DNA from: Clostridiales bacterium
GTDB taxonomy: Bacteria > Bacillota > Desulfotomaculia > Desulfotomaculales > VENG01
Direction: 5' to 3'
Assembly: GCA_016278505.1 (NCBI GenBank)
Contig: JADQBQ010000001.1
Span: 310,001-374,000 of the forward strand
DNA length: 64,000 nt
The position numbers and the translations under genes are program-made. Shown in pieces: positions 7,628 to 16,637 of this stretch (the first letter of the stretch is position 1; every line of letters begins with the position of its first letter). The notes under the pieces were generated by a model, which ran no database searches, was not told where the DNA came from, and was given only the letters and a program-made list of their open reading frames with translations.

Positions 7628-7675
7628 TTGAAAAACTGCCCGGGTAATATTATAATGAAATTGATAATCATTATC
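7628..7675 (+). promoter_or_regulatory. feoAB promoter with Fur box
   Basis: TTGAAA at 7628 and TATAAT at 7651 are separated by 17 bases, a consensus sigma-A promoter. Directly overlapping the -10 edge, 7657-7675 matches the 19-bp Fur box at 17 positions (core TTGATAATCATTATC). Iron-bound Fur sitting here would block RNA polymerase. Confidence 0.85.
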
Positions 7676-7704
7676 ATAAAATACGTTTTTTTTGCTCGGA
7701 AGTT

Positions 7705-7723
7705 GATAAAGATTGTCATTATC
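7705..7723 (+). promoter_or_regulatory. Second Fur box upstream of feoA
   Basis: GATAAAGATTGTCATTATC matches the 19-bp Fur consensus at 16 positions. It lies about 50 bases downstream of the first box, inside the probable 5' untranslated region. Confidence 0.65.
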
Positions 7724-7749
7724 ATTTACATATTAAGGAGGATAGGTCA

Positions 7750-7968
7750 ATGACTTTGGACAGAGTGAAAAAAGGACAATCTGTAAAGATTTTGTCAATT
7801 TCCGATGGGCTAATGCGGATCCAAGCTATACGGTTCGGTTTTGCCGAGGGTGCTGTGATTAACTGCGAGGAAGTAATACCCGCAGGTCCAATTGTAATAC
7901 GTCGCTGTGGACAACAGGTGGCGCTGGGGCGCCAAATGGCTGGTAAAATTGATGTGGCAATAAATTAG
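7750..7968 (+). CDS. feoA: Ferrous iron transport protein A
   Basis: A 72-residue FeoA protein with an SH3-like fold, small and cytoplasmic. It starts 9 bases after an AAGGAGG-type site. Typical elements are the KKGQSVKILSI start and the mid-segment RIQAIRFGFAEGAVI. It is thought to bind FeoB and support Fe2+ uptake. feoB follows after 37 bases, and both should be controlled by the double Fur box upstream. The length is normal for the family. Confidence 0.9.
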   Translation: MTLDRVKKGQSVKILSISDGLMRIQAIRFGFAEGAVINCEEVIPAGPIVIRRCGQQVALGRQMAGKIDVAIN

Positions 7969-8005
7969 GTAGATAAAAAATTATATTTTGAGGGGATTGA
8001 TAGAA

Positions 8006-9973
8006 TTGGCTCATTGTCACGGTCCTGATTTAACCGAAACAATTAAAGGTGATAAGAGAATTGTCCTGGCAGGAAACCCTAATACAGGAAAGTCAGTATT
8101 CTTTAACTATTTAACCGGTTTGTATGTTGATGTCTCCAATTATCCGGGAACAACGCTGGAGATATCACATGGGCGTATAGGAAGTGATGTAGTTGTTGAT
8201 ACTCCCGGAGTTTACGGTATTTCTTCTTTTAACGATGAAGAAAGGGTGGCCCGGGACATTATTCTTTCCGCTGATTTAGTGGTAAACATTGTAGATGCTA
8301 CTAACCTGGAAAGGGACTTATTTCTTACGCAGCAGATTATTGACACAGGTATTCCTGTCTTATTAGTGTTAAATATGATGGATGAAGCAGACCGCCATGG
8401 CTTTACCATAAATGTTGAATTGCTGTCGGAATTGCTGGGGGTACCGGTTATTCCAGCAGTGGCGGTTAAAAAAATAGGCCTATCTGAGCTTAAGGATAAT
8501 CTTTCTTTAGCAAGACCGGGAAACGTCACCCCTGGAGTACAACATCTTCTGGATGCTATGATTGGTAGAGTTGCTAATAAGGGAGAAGCTTTACTTTTGT
8601 TGGAGGGAGACAATATTATTGCCGACAGGCATGGCCTTGAACCTGGTGAATATAGGGAGGAAATATACTCACGCCGCCGGGAGAGGGTAAATATAATAGT
8701 AGGGTACGCGGTGGAAATGGACTCAGAACGAAAATCTTTCAGTCAAACTCTTAGTGGTCTCATGATTCGACCTATTACCGGAATTCCCATGTTGGCTCTT
8801 ATTTTGTTTGGTATGTACAAGGCCATAGGCGTATTTGTGGCCCAGACTGTGGTGGGTGTAACCGAAGAAACGATAATGATAGGGATGTTTGAACCTGCTG
8901 TGCGGGAACTGATCGGTGAATTTACAGCTTTAGATTCTCCGCTGGGACAAATACTCGTTGGGGAATTCGGTGTGTTTACCATGACCTTTACTTATGTTTT
9001 AGGATTGTTAATGCCGTTGGTTGCAGGTTTCTATTTTTTCCTTGCCCTGTTTGAGGATTCCGGTTATCTTCCCCGTCTTGCTACTTTAGTGGACAGGCTT
9101 TTAACCGGAATGGGGTTAAACGGACGGGGTGTAATCCCGCTTATTTTAGGTTTCGGATGTGTGACTATGGCTACTATTACCACTCGCCTTCTTGCTTCCG
9201 AGCGGGAACGAATAATTGCTATTGTGTTACTGGGATTAACCATTCCCTGCTCAGCTCAATTGGGAGTTATTGCCGGCATTCTCGCCGGCTTGGGAGGACA
9301 GTATGTGGCGGTTTATGTTCTGGCGGTTTTCAGTGTTTTGGTTATGGCCGGAACGGCACTTAATGCCCTGTTACCTGGGAATTCTTCCGATCTGCTTATT
9401 GATTTACCACCTTTACGTGTGCCCAGGTTGGATAATGTAATTAGAAAAACTGCAACCAAATCATATAATTTTATCAAAGAAGCGACACCTTTGTTTGCAT
9501 TAGGGGCATTATTAGTCAGTGTTTTCCAGTTAACGGGTATTCTAAAATTTTTACAGAATTTATTGGCCCCAATCACTGTAGGATTTTTAAATCTACCTCC
9601 GGAAGCTGCAACTGCTTTCATTATGGGTATAGTAAGACGAGATTTTGGTGCTGCGGGACTTGCTAATATGTCTTTATCTTCCATTGAGGCAACGGTTGCT
9701 TTGATTACCATTACTCTTTTTGTGCCGTGCATAGCTGCCATTCTTGTTCTATTTAAAGAACGAGGCAAGAAAGAGGCTGCCATCATTTGGGGTGGAAGCT
9801 GGGTTGTGGCATTTTTAGTTGGAGGCATGGTGGCTCAATTGTTTAATCTCTTCGGTCAGGAAAGTGGTGCTGCAGCACCCTTGGTTATGGTTTCATTTAT
9901 ATTTATGACGACAATTATTGCCGTAGTTTGTTCGGTGGTCAAAAGCCGTAAAAGAAAGTCTATAGTAGTTTAA
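8006..9973 (+). CDS. feoB: Ferrous iron transporter FeoB
   Basis: A 655-residue Fe2+ permease with an N-terminal G-protein domain: G1 GNPNTGKS near residue 24, G3 DTPG in VVDTPGVYG, G4 NMMD near 118. About nine or more transmembrane helices follow, with two Gate-type repeats. The start is TTG at 8006, chosen because AGGGG lies 10 bases upstream; an earlier in-frame TTG at 7988 would overlap that site. It forms an operon with feoA and ends in a strong terminator. Sequence and length are typical, with no missing G motif. Confidence 0.93.
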   Translation: MAHCHGPDLTETIKGDKRIVLAGNPNTGKSVFFNYLTGLYVDVSNYPGTTLEISHGRIGSDVVVDTPGVYGISSFNDEERVARDIILSADLVVNIVDATNLERDLFLTQQIIDTGIPVLLVLNMMDEADRHGFTINVELLSELLGVPVIPAVAVKKIGLSELKDNLSLARPGNVTPGVQHLLDAMIGRVANKGEALLLLEGDNIIADRHGLEPGEYREEIYSRRRERVNIIVGYAVEMDSERKSFSQTLSGLMIRPITGIPMLALILFGMYKAIGVFVAQTVVGVTEETIMIGMFEPAVRELIGEFTALDSPLGQILVGEFGVFTMTFTYVLGLLMPLVAGFYFFLALFEDSGYLPRLATLVDRLLTGMGLNGRGVIPLILGFGCVTMATITTRLLASERERIIAIVLLGLTIPCSAQLGVIAGILAGLGGQYVAVYVLAVFSVLVMAGTALNALLPGNSSDLLIDLPPLRVPRLDNVIRKTATKSYNFIKEATPLFALGALLVSVFQLTGILKFLQNLLAPITVGFLNLPPEAATAFIMGIVRRDFGAAGLANMSLSSIEATVALITITLFVPCIAAILVLFKERGKKEAAIIWGGSWVVAFLVGGMVAQLFNLFGQESGAAAPLVMVSFIFMTTIIAVVCSVVKSRKRKSIVV

Positions 9974-9998
9974 AAGGCGGCCTGAAAGGCCGCCTTTT
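9972..9998. terminator. Bidirectional terminator between feoB and the coiled-coil gene
   Basis: AAAAGGCGGCCT pairs with AGGCCGCCTTTT around a 3-base loop. It overlaps the feoB stop codon and serves both convergent units. Confidence 0.9.
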
Positions 9999-10006
9999 AA
10001 ACTTTG

Positions 10007-10195
10007 CTATTGATTATTGTTTTTAGCTTCTGTTACTTCCATTTTTGCATCTTCGGCCAGTTTTTTCATTTTCTCAAGGTTGCCTATTTCCGCGGAAAAT
10101 TCGTATTTACCTTTAACCTGCTCGGCAAGCTGTCCGATTTCATATAGATAGTTTTCCGCATTGTTTAGCTTTTTTTCAACGTCTTGGTTTTTCAA
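10007..10195 (-). CDS. Small coiled-coil protein of unknown function
   Basis: A 62-residue, highly charged protein that should be almost entirely helical (VEKKLNNAENYLYEIGQLA and EIGNLEKMKKLAEDAKMEV). The start is a TTG at 10195, 8 bases behind a perfect AGGAGGTG site; the longer frame upstream has no ribosome site. No cysteines, signal or membrane segment. I do not recognise the family. It has its own terminator. Confidence 0.6.
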   Translation of the reverse strand: MKNQDVEKKLNNAENYLYEIGQLAEQVKGKYEFSAEIGNLEKMKKLAEDAKMEVTEAKNNNQ

Positions 10196-10296
10196 AGAGA
10201 TGCACCTCCTAAAAAATGTTTTCTTACACAATTGTAATATGTACATTTTTGGCAATAATTATGCATTTATTCGTTATCTTAAAATTATATGCATAG

Positions 10297-11475
10297 CTAG
10301 ACCTGTCGTTTTGGCTTACCAAGCATTATATATGTCAATAGGGCGATTATTCCAGGAATGGAAGCGAAAGCATACATTAGAGAGTATCCAGTGAATTGAG
10401 CTAGAATGCCCCAAACCATGGCCCCACCACCTATGCCCAGATCGAAGGCAGAAAAAAATGTACTGTTTACTGCCCCGCGCCGGTTCGGTTCTGCATCCCT
10501 CATGGCAAGTGCCTGCATGCTGGGTTGGACAGAACCGAATCCAAGCCCGTAAAACGCGGCAGCAAACAGAAACATCCACATGGTGTCAGAAGCCGCAAGA
10601 ATGAGCATTGCTCCCACCAATAGCAGAAGTCCCGGTATAACCACAATGTCGTATCCTCTTTTATCTACCAGAATACCTGAAAAAGGCCTGGATATAAGCA
10701 TTATCAATGCAAAAATAGTAAAAAAGGGACCAATGTTGTCAATACCCCTCTGGTTTGCATATAAAACCAGAAAAGAGACGATAGACCCAAAGGTAGTGGT
10801 AACAAAAAATATGACCAGAGAGGGGCGCAGAGCGCTCTTTTCATACAAAGTTGGCTTTGGGGCATTGGCTGCTGCTTGGATTATGTTTTGATACTTAATA
10901 CCCAGAGAAAAAACCAGGGCAAAAAAAGCCAGCGCTGCTGAGATTAAAAAAAGGTGAGTAAAAGAATAGTTATTGATAATAAAAATTCCTGCAGCCGGGG
11001 CTACAGCCATAGATATTGCGGTGGCCAGACCGAAGTACCCCATACCTTCACCCATGCGGGACAGGGGTATGACATCTGCCGCCACGGTACCCGCTGCGGT
11101 TGTACATGCACCCCACCCGAGCCCGTGCAGGAAGCGCATCAACAATAAAAAGACTATCCCTGCTGCCCAGTTGTAAGCGATAGCCGAAACAATAAATACA
11201 GTTAACCCGCCAATAAGGATTCCTCTCTTTTCTTTTGTATCCAACATAAACCCTGCCCAAGGTCTTATGATCATGGCGGAAACAGTGAAAATGCCGATCA
11301 CCATACCGACGTGAGAGTCGTTCCCACCCAAATGATCCACAAAAACAGGTAAAGTGGGTAACAAAAGCTGTAATCCCAAAAACATAGCCAAATTGGTTAG
11401 GCTAATAAGCATAAAATCTTTAGTCCACAAGGGTAAAGAACTACTTTTTGTTGGAACAGATGCCGAATCCTGCAT
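10297..11475 (-). CDS. MFS transporter
   Basis: A 392-residue 12-helix major facilitator superfamily protein, probably a drug or metabolite exporter. The loop 2-3 signature region reads GWAG-like as RPWAGFMLDTKEKRG, and the second half repeats it as SRPFSGILVDKRG. A GGAAGG site precedes the ATG. It is a single gene; substrate cannot be told from sequence. The unit is separated from ftsK by a terminator and the 211-bp element at 11582-11792. Confidence 0.85.
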   Translation of the reverse strand: MQDSASVPTKSSSLPLWTKDFMLISLTNLAMFLGLQLLLPTLPVFVDHLGGNDSHVGMVIGIFTVSAMIIRPWAGFMLDTKEKRGILIGGLTVFIVSAIAYNWAAGIVFLLLMRFLHGLGWGACTTAAGTVAADVIPLSRMGEGMGYFGLATAISMAVAPAAGIFIINNYSFTHLFLISAALAFFALVFSLGIKYQNIIQAAANAPKPTLYEKSALRPSLVIFFVTTTFGSIVSFLVLYANQRGIDNIGPFFTIFALIMLISRPFSGILVDKRGYDIVVIPGLLLLVGAMLILAASDTMWMFLFAAAFYGLGFGSVQPSMQALAMRDAEPNRRGAVNSTFFSAFDLGIGGGAMVWGILAQFTGYSLMYAFASIPGIIALLTYIMLGKPKRQV

Positions 11476-11530
11476 TTTGCTGTTTTCCTTCCTTTTTAGC
11501 CAATTTCATCTAATTACTTTATTTAATTCC

Positions 11531-11553
11531 AAAAAAACGCCCTTCCGGGCGCT
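11531..11553 (-). terminator. Intrinsic terminator, minus strand
   Basis: ACGCCC-TTCC-GGGCGC with seven A on its left becomes a T-tailed hairpin on the minus strand, downstream of ftsK. The same hairpin core recurs at 11806-11827 on the other side of the 211-bp element. Confidence 0.65.
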
Positions 11554-11581
11554 TTGAGGTTGTTAACAAAGCTGTGTAGCT

Positions 11582-11792
11582 AACCTGTCTTTTGCGCCCG
11601 CTCATTCATTTCATCTCGCAGGCCAGGCTAAAACTCAGTCTCACGCTCCAGCGGGGTACCCGCTCCATTCGCCATCCATGGCTCAGGGGGCGGCCTCGCA
11701 CGTCCTGTGCTCGGCCCCGCTTCCGCTTATCGACTTCGCTAAGCCTGGCAGCTGCTCGATTCAATTTATTCGCTATGCGCAAAAGACAGGTT
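11582..11792. mobile_element. 211-bp element with 16-bp perfect terminal inverted repeats (MITE-like or structured RNA)
   Basis: AACCTGTCTTTTGCGC at 11582-11597 is the exact reverse complement of 11777-11792. Further inside, GCCAGGC and GCCTGGC are also inverted, so the whole element is an imperfect long hairpin. It is GC-rich and non-coding; the short overlapping frames have no ribosome sites. It is flanked on both sides by the same GCGCCCTTCCGGGCGC-type hairpin. I saw only one copy in the window. A non-autonomous transposon or a structured RNA are both possible. Confidence 0.6.
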
Positions 11793-11805
11793 TGTCATCA
11801 GTCTT

Positions 11806-11827
11806 AGCGCCCTTCCGGGCGCTTTTT
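11806..11827 (+). terminator. Hairpin with T tail, plus strand
   Basis: AGCGCCC-TTCC-GGGCGCT is followed by TTTTT. It duplicates the hairpin core at 11531-11553. No plus-strand gene upstream needs it, so it may belong to the mobile element or be a remnant duplication. Confidence 0.4.
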
Positions 11828-11833
11828 GCGCTG

Positions 11834-14314
11834 TTAGTTGGCTTGTGCTTGCTTTTCTCCAAAAACTTGTAAATATTGTTCCCAGGTCATTAACACCTGC
11901 CGTGGCTTGCTGCCTTCGTAACCACCCACAATCCCCCGGCGTTCCATAATGTCCACCAGGCGAGCGGCACGGGCATACCCCACATGAAGGCGGCGCTGGA
12001 GCATAGAAATGGAAGCGGTGCCGCTTTCGATAAAGATTTGTGCTGCTTGGGGAAGCAGATCATCCCAATCTTCGTTGTCTTGGTCTTTTTGTTGTTCCAC
12101 TGATTGCTGCAATACTTCTTCATTGTATATAGGGTTGGCTTGATCCTTTAGAAAATCTACTACTGACTCAACTTCATTGTCCGAAAGGAAGGCCCCTTGA
12201 ACCCGTACAGGTTTTGGCGCTCCAACAGGGTAAAATAACATATCGCCCTTGCCAAGTAGTTTTTCCGCACCGCCCATGTCCAAAATGGTGCGGGAATCAG
12301 TTTGACTGGAAACGGCAAAGGAAATTCGCGATGGCACATTTGCCTTGATTAGTCCGGTAATAACATCAACGGACGGCCTTTGTGTGGCAATAATAAGGTG
12401 TATGCCGCAAGCCCTGGCCATTTGAGCTAAGCGGCAGATAGCGTCCTCCACGTCGGCAGGAGCAACCATCATTAGATCAGCAAGTTCGTCAATAATAATT
12501 ACAATATACGGTAATGGTGCCGGAGGCACATTACCACTGTGAGCCTCCCGGTCTGTTCCTTGTTGTTTGCCCTGCGAAGTGCCGTTCACCTTTGCCCCGG
12601 CAGCGGTTTGATATTGTGTCTCTGATTGTATTTTAGCCGGTGTTTCAGAATCTTTACCAATACTCGCTGAATCTGGTATGTTGTTTTGTTCACCGTTAGG
12701 CTCTGTTTTATTTATAGCATTTGAAGCCGGCGGCTTCCTTTGGGCTTCTATACACATTTGATTGTAGCGGCTTATATCGCGCACGCCGGCAGCAGCGAAG
12801 AGTTCATATCGTTGTTCCATTTCCCTTACAGCCCAGCGCAAGGCCCCGGCCGCTTTTTTAGGGTCTGTGACCACAGGGCTCACAAGGTGAGGGATACCGT
12901 TATAATTTGCCAATTCGACCATTTTAGGATCCACCATTAATAGTTTTACTTCTTCAGGTCTTGCTTTAAATAGAATGCTGCAGATTATAGTATTTATACA
13001 TACACTCTTGCCTGCACCCGTAGCCCCTGCTACCAATAAGTGCGGCATACGGCCGAGGTCAGCAATTATAGCGCTGCCCGCGATGTCCTTGCCCAAAGCA
13101 ACTGATAATTTAGATATATTTTTGGTGAATTCCTTACTCTCCAGCAATTCCCGCAGCTGTACAGAATTAATTTCCTGGTTTGGGACTTCAATGCCTACGG
13201 CCGCTTTACCGGGAATGGGTGCTTCTATTCTAACTCCGGAGGCTGCTAATCCTAATGCTATATCATCAGCCAGACCCGCTATGCGGCTGACTTTGATACC
13301 CGGGGGAGGCTGTATTTCATACCTGGTAATTGCCGGCCCTGCGGAAACATTAATGACTTTGGCAGTAATACCAAAGTTGGCTAGGATTTGCTCCAAAAGA
13401 TGACTACGTTCCTTAGTAACCTGTTCATTTTTATTATTGGTGCGCGGGGCGGGCTTAAGCATTGCCGGAGAAGGCAGGTAAAAGGAACTGTTGCGGTCTT
13501 CGACGGGAAATAGGCTTGCGAATTGTTCTCCCTGAGATTCTTCTTCACCTTTATCCGGCATTTGTTTAAAGGCTTGGGAATCCTTCCCTTCCATTATGTC
13601 AAGGGAAGTGCCTGGCGGTGATTCAGCTGTATCGCTGTTTATCTTTTCCGTGTGTTTTTTGGCATTCTTGTTTATCGCTTTCTCTCTCTTTCTTTTGCTT
13701 TTCTCTGCCCTATTATTTTTAGTAGGGTTGGATTTATTTTCTTCAGTAAACAGAAAGTTAATGAGCCAGTGCCAAAGACTTCTAAGACCCGAAGACAACT
13801 TTGAAACAAGCACTTGAGAAAGTTCAACAATGGATGTGCCTGTAGTAAGCGTAACTCCTACCAAGAAGAGGGTTGTCAGAATGATCTTCGTGCCAATTAT
13901 ACCGAAGTAAGGGAGTAGGAGGTAAGCAGGCAATGCTCCTATAAAGCCACCGCCGAGCCCTTGCTTAGCAGCACTGAAGGAATTGTTAGGGTCAAATCCC
14001 AAGTGCAGGTATGTAAGAAAGGTAATAAAAAGAATAATTGTACCTGCCCCTTTTACGGAGGGGTTAAAGGTACGTTTTACTAATAGGTGGATTCCAGCGA
14101 AAAGGATTAAAAACGGCACCAATAACCTGCCGCTGCCCGCTGTGACCATTAGGGCTGTGGAAATAAAGTGCCCTATTTTTCCTACTGCCGGGGTTAAAAA
14201 GCCGGCCAGGGCAAAAAGGGCAAAGGCAACTAGTGATAGTCCTATCATTTCATATTTTATATCCCTTTTTTCCCGTCGAGACATAAAAGGCGACATCCTT
14301 TCATTATTCAGCAT
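11834..14314 (-). CDS. ftsK: DNA translocase FtsK/SpoIIIE
   Basis: An 826-residue DNA pump for chromosome segregation at division or sporulation. It has four N-terminal membrane helices (about 22-160), a charged linker (190-300), and a motor with Walker A GATGAGKS near 430 and Walker [14 protein letters not shown] near 604. The C-terminal gamma winged helix (about 750-820, [20 protein letters not shown]) reads the orienting DNA sequences. Unusually, a 70-residue Q/N/S/T-rich insert (about 527-597) separates YNQM from LPYIVIII, where SpoIIIE has only a short loop. The start could be any of three nearby ATG codons. Confidence 0.9.
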   Translation of the reverse strand: MLNNERMSPFMSRREKRDIKYEMIGLSLVAFALFALAGFLTPAVGKIGHFISTALMVTAGSGRLLVPFLILFAGIHLLVKRTFNPSVKGAGTIILFITFLTYLHLGFDPNNSFSAAKQGLGGGFIGALPAYLLLPYFGIIGTKIILTTLFLVGVTLTTGTSIVELSQVLVSKLSSGLRSLWHWLINFLFTEENKSNPTKNNRAEKSKRKREKAINKNAKKHTEKINSDTAESPPGTSLDIMEGKDSQAFKQMPDKGEEESQGEQFASLFPVEDRNSSFYLPSPAMLKPAPRTNNKNEQVTKERSHLLEQILANFGITAKVINVSAGPAITRYEIQPPPGIKVSRIAGLADDIALGLAASGVRIEAPIPGKAAVGIEVPNQEINSVQLRELLESKEFTKNISKLSVALGKDIAGSAIIADLGRMPHLLVAGATGAGKSVCINTIICSILFKARPEEVKLLMVDPKMVELANYNGIPHLVSPVVTDPKKAAGALRWAVREMEQRYELFAAAGVRDISRYNQMCIEAQRKPPASNAINKTEPNGEQNNIPDSASIGKDSETPAKIQSETQYQTAAGAKVNGTSQGKQQGTDREAHSGNVPPAPLPYIVIIIDELADLMMVAPADVEDAICRLAQMARACGIHLIIATQRPSVDVITGLIKANVPSRISFAVSSQTDSRTILDMGGAEKLLGKGDMLFYPVGAPKPVRVQGAFLSDNEVESVVDFLKDQANPIYNEEVLQQSVEQQKDQDNEDWDDLLPQAAQIFIESGTASISMLQRRLHVGYARAARLVDIMERRGIVGGYEGSKPRQVLMTWEQYLQVFGEKQAQAN

Positions 14315-14370
14315 ATTTTTCAGCTTACCATAAAATGGTCATGGTGACAAGCAAAGCCTGAAACGATAAA

Positions 14371-14391
14371 GACAGCCTTTAAAAGGCTGTC
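14371..14391 (-). terminator. Probable terminator after the TusA-like gene
   Basis: GACAGCCTTT pairs with AAAGGCTGTC immediately after the stop at 14399; the T run on the minus strand is short. Confidence 0.55.
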
Positions 14392-14398
14392 GGAAGAG

Positions 14399-14611
14399 TC
14401 ATTTGGTCATTTCTAACATTAAAGATTTATCTTCTCTAAAATAGCGTACTTCCCAACCTAATTGCATTGCCGTCCTAGCAGCCATTTCTCCTGTAGTAAT
14501 ATCGCGAACGATAAACATTATGTGTCCTTTTTCAAGGACCTCCAGGTTTTTTTGTACTAAAACTGGTATTTTGGCAAGGCTGAAACTTGTTAAATCTAAT
14601 TTTGCCGGCAT
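14399..14611 (-). CDS. TusA/SirA-like fold protein lacking the catalytic cysteine
   Basis: A 70-residue protein whose layout matches the TusA family: beta strand LDLTSF, then IPVLVQKNLEVLEKGHIMFIV, a helix with AARTAMQLG, and a final strand pair. The family CPxP motif is replaced by AKIPV, so the sulfur-carrying cysteine is absent. A sulfur-relay role is therefore unlikely, and a regulatory or structural role is possible. The start at 14611 follows GGGGAGG. Family assignment is by pattern only. Confidence 0.5.
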   Translation of the reverse strand: MPAKLDLTSFSLAKIPVLVQKNLEVLEKGHIMFIVRDITTGEMAARTAMQLGWEVRYFREDKSLMLEMTK

Positions 14612-14816
14612 TGAGCGGATTCCTCCCCTAATAATCTTTCGACATTTAAGAATGTTAGTCCTTTTATAAATCTTCTTATTCAATTATAATACCTTATTAA
14701 AATTAAGAAAGGTTTTTATGCTAGAATTTATCATTTGGTGAAACTGGTTTGAATTCTAAAGAAGGAAGGGCTTAAATCTGGGAAGTTCTTTGTAAGCATA
14801 AATCGGGAATACCTGT

Positions 14817-15020
14817 TAGTATTGTGGATAACTATTAAGGTTATGTGCAAAAAAAAAGCCCCATTTAAAGGGACTAATGCAAGAGGCAACAATCTAATGA
14901 TTTTATACCATTATTATAACAGATATTCCAGAGAGTGTCAGTAGTTATCCCCAATTTGGGTATAACTTTTCACATTTTTAAATATTTTTGTGTATAAGTA
15001 TGATCAACCTGTGCATAGAG
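14817..15020. other. AT-rich intergenic stretch with DnaA-box-like sites
   Basis: Between the gene ending at 15042 and the TusA-like gene, four 9-mers resemble the DnaA box: TGTGGATAA (14823-14831, exact), TTATCCCCA (14945-14953), TGTGTATAA (14989-14997), TGTGCATAG (15010-15018). The surrounding DNA is AT-rich. No dnaA or dnaN gene is nearby, so this is more like a DnaA-binding cluster than a chromosomal origin. Confidence 0.35.
14849..14875 (-). terminator. Probable terminator of the FetAB-like unit
   Basis: On the minus strand AGTCCC pairs with GGGGCT (one G-T pair) and is followed by nine T. It lies about 170 bases beyond the stop of the permease gene. Confidence 0.5.
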
Positions 15021-15041
15021 CGATGTGATTCACTTTTGAAT

Positions 15042-15806
15042 TTAGGTCTGGTTGAGAAAAGTGGTCTTTAGTTGGTGAGATTTAGAAAACATGTTCGGAT
15101 ATGCAGAAAATGCCAGAATAATGCTGGACAAGATGGCAACAGCGGTAAGGGAAAAAAGTATCAATAATTGGTAGCGAACGGCCTCTACCGGACTGGCCCC
15201 CCCGATAATAAGACCGGTCATCATACCCGGTAATTGGACTAAACCTACTGTTTTTAAGCTGTCAATTAATGGAATCGTGCTGGCCTTAACGGCATTCCGG
15301 AGAGCAGTTTCTGCTGCTTGTCGTGATGTTGCTCCCAGTGATAGGGCTACCTTGATTTGGTCGCGGTGTGATTGTATTTCATTCTGCAGCCGGTTTAATA
15401 GAAGACCGCATGCAACCATGGAATTACCTATAATCATTCCACTTAGAGGGATGATAAAACGAGGGGTAGCTTCAATAATATTAAGTCCAAGTAGGATTGT
15501 CATGGCCATAACTTCGGCAGCAAAGATGGCGGTAAATACCTTAATGAATATTTTATCCAAGCCGGAGCCACGTTTAGCAGCGTTATGGGATGCAACTAAT
15601 GTCATTACCAGGATCATAAGTATTAGATACGGCCAATCCTTGAGACCAAATACCAGATGAAGGATGTATCCTACGGCAGTCAGCTGGACTGCTGCCCTTA
15701 TGGTACCTATCAAGAGTTCTCTTTCCAATCCCAGACGCTGCCAGAGAGATAAAATCATGGCAACTGCTACGAAGATAAGAGTAAAAAACAGTGCAGTGGT
15801 GGACAT
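15042..15806 (-). CDS. FetB-like ABC permease (UPF0014)
   Basis: A 254-residue integral membrane protein with about seven helices, matching the UPF0014/YbbM (FetB) family. The conserved region ATPRFIIPLSGMIIGNSM and the loop SLGATSRQAAETALRNA that contacts the ATPase are present. In Escherichia coli FetAB promotes iron efflux and peroxide tolerance. Here the gene follows its ATPase by 7 bases. With feoAB 5 kb away the window would hold both import and export systems for iron, but iron specificity is inferred. Confidence 0.8.
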   Translation of the reverse strand: MSTTALFFTLIFVAVAMILSLWQRLGLERELLIGTIRAAVQLTAVGYILHLVFGLKDWPYLILMILVMTLVASHNAAKRGSGLDKIFIKVFTAIFAAEVMAMTILLGLNIIEATPRFIIPLSGMIIGNSMVACGLLLNRLQNEIQSHRDQIKVALSLGATSRQAAETALRNAVKASTIPLIDSLKTVGLVQLPGMMTGLIIGGASPVEAVRYQLLILFSLTAVAILSSIILAFSAYPNMFSKSHQLKTTFLNQT

Positions 15807-15813
15807 AATTGCA

Positions 15814-16515
15814 TTATTCCTCCTTATTGTTTGCGATTAGCTCTATCTTCCCGTCATGCAAAGACCATGAATAGGGACTAACCCTTTGGGCCTGTAATCT
15901 GTCATGAGTAACCCAGAGGCAGGTGTATCCGTGCTCCTTGTTGAGGTTAATAATTAAATTTTCGATTGACATGGCTGATTCGTGGTCTAGAGAGGATGTG
16001 ATCTCGTCCAGCAGTAGTATGCGCGAACCATTAGCAATAGTTCTCGCCAGGGCAACGCGCTGTTTTTGTCCTCCGGAAAGGTTGGAGCTGTTTCGCTCAA
16101 GAATTTTTTCCTCCAGCCCAACCATCTTTATAATATCAGCTGCAGATGTGGCAGGGGTTTGCCCCCTTAGCCCCGGACCGTATAATAAATTATCCTTTAC
16201 TGTTCCCGGTAGCATGACAGGGATTTGGAATACCAGACCCACCTGTCTACGTAACTCCAATACGTCCCATAGTTTTATTTCTTTTTCCTGAAAATAAATT
16301 TCACCGCCATCAGCGTCTTCAAGGCGGTTAAGCAGTGAAAGCAAGGTGCTTTTTCCAGCGCCAGAAGGTCCGATAATAGTTATCAGACTTCCTTTGTCTA
16401 CGTGAATAGATACTTCTTTTAAAACAGTTATGGTTGATGATAGGGAAATACGATAGTATTTTGTCACCTGTTTTAGTTGGAAAAGCGGGGGAGTCCATTT
16501 GCCCTTTATTTGCAT
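15814..16515 (-). CDS. FetA-like ABC ATPase
   Basis: An ATP-binding subunit of about 233 residues paired with the UPF0014 permease. Walker A GPSGAGKST lies near residue 37, signature LSGGQKQRVALAR near 138, and Walker B ILLLDEITSSLD near 158. A glutamate followed by ITSSLD replaces the commoner EPTS. The start at 16515 (MQIKGKW) follows AGGCAGGA; a start 8 codons earlier is possible. It is the first gene of a two-gene operon. Confidence 0.8.
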   Translation of the reverse strand: MQIKGKWTPPLFQLKQVTKYYRISLSSTITVLKEVSIHVDKGSLITIIGPSGAGKSTLLSLLNRLEDADGGEIYFQEKEIKLWDVLELRRQVGLVFQIPVMLPGTVKDNLLYGPGLRGQTPATSAADIIKMVGLEEKILERNSSNLSGGQKQRVALARTIANGSRILLLDEITSSLDHESAMSIENLIINLNKEHGYTCLWVTHDRLQAQRVSPYSWSLHDGKIELIANNKEE

Positions 16516-16637
16516 TATATGAAAGTCCTGCCTTTGCACTTGGATCTTAAACTGATACTATTTTACCAGAGGATTGGAAAGTTTAAAATTGTATACCTAA
16601 AAAGAGTTTGAAAACGAGGGAAAGGAGTGACATTTAA

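Noticed and set aside
9313-9828. 171-codon minus-strand frame inside feoB
   Set aside because: It is a shadow of the feoB coding sequence; no ribosome site, and feoB motifs define the real frame.
11592-11872. Short plus-strand frames across the 211-bp element
   Set aside because: They lie in palindromic non-coding DNA, have no ribosome sites and overlap the ftsK end.
14817-15020. Chromosomal origin oriC
   Set aside because: No dnaA, dnaN or rnpA gene is near; boxes are few and loosely spaced.
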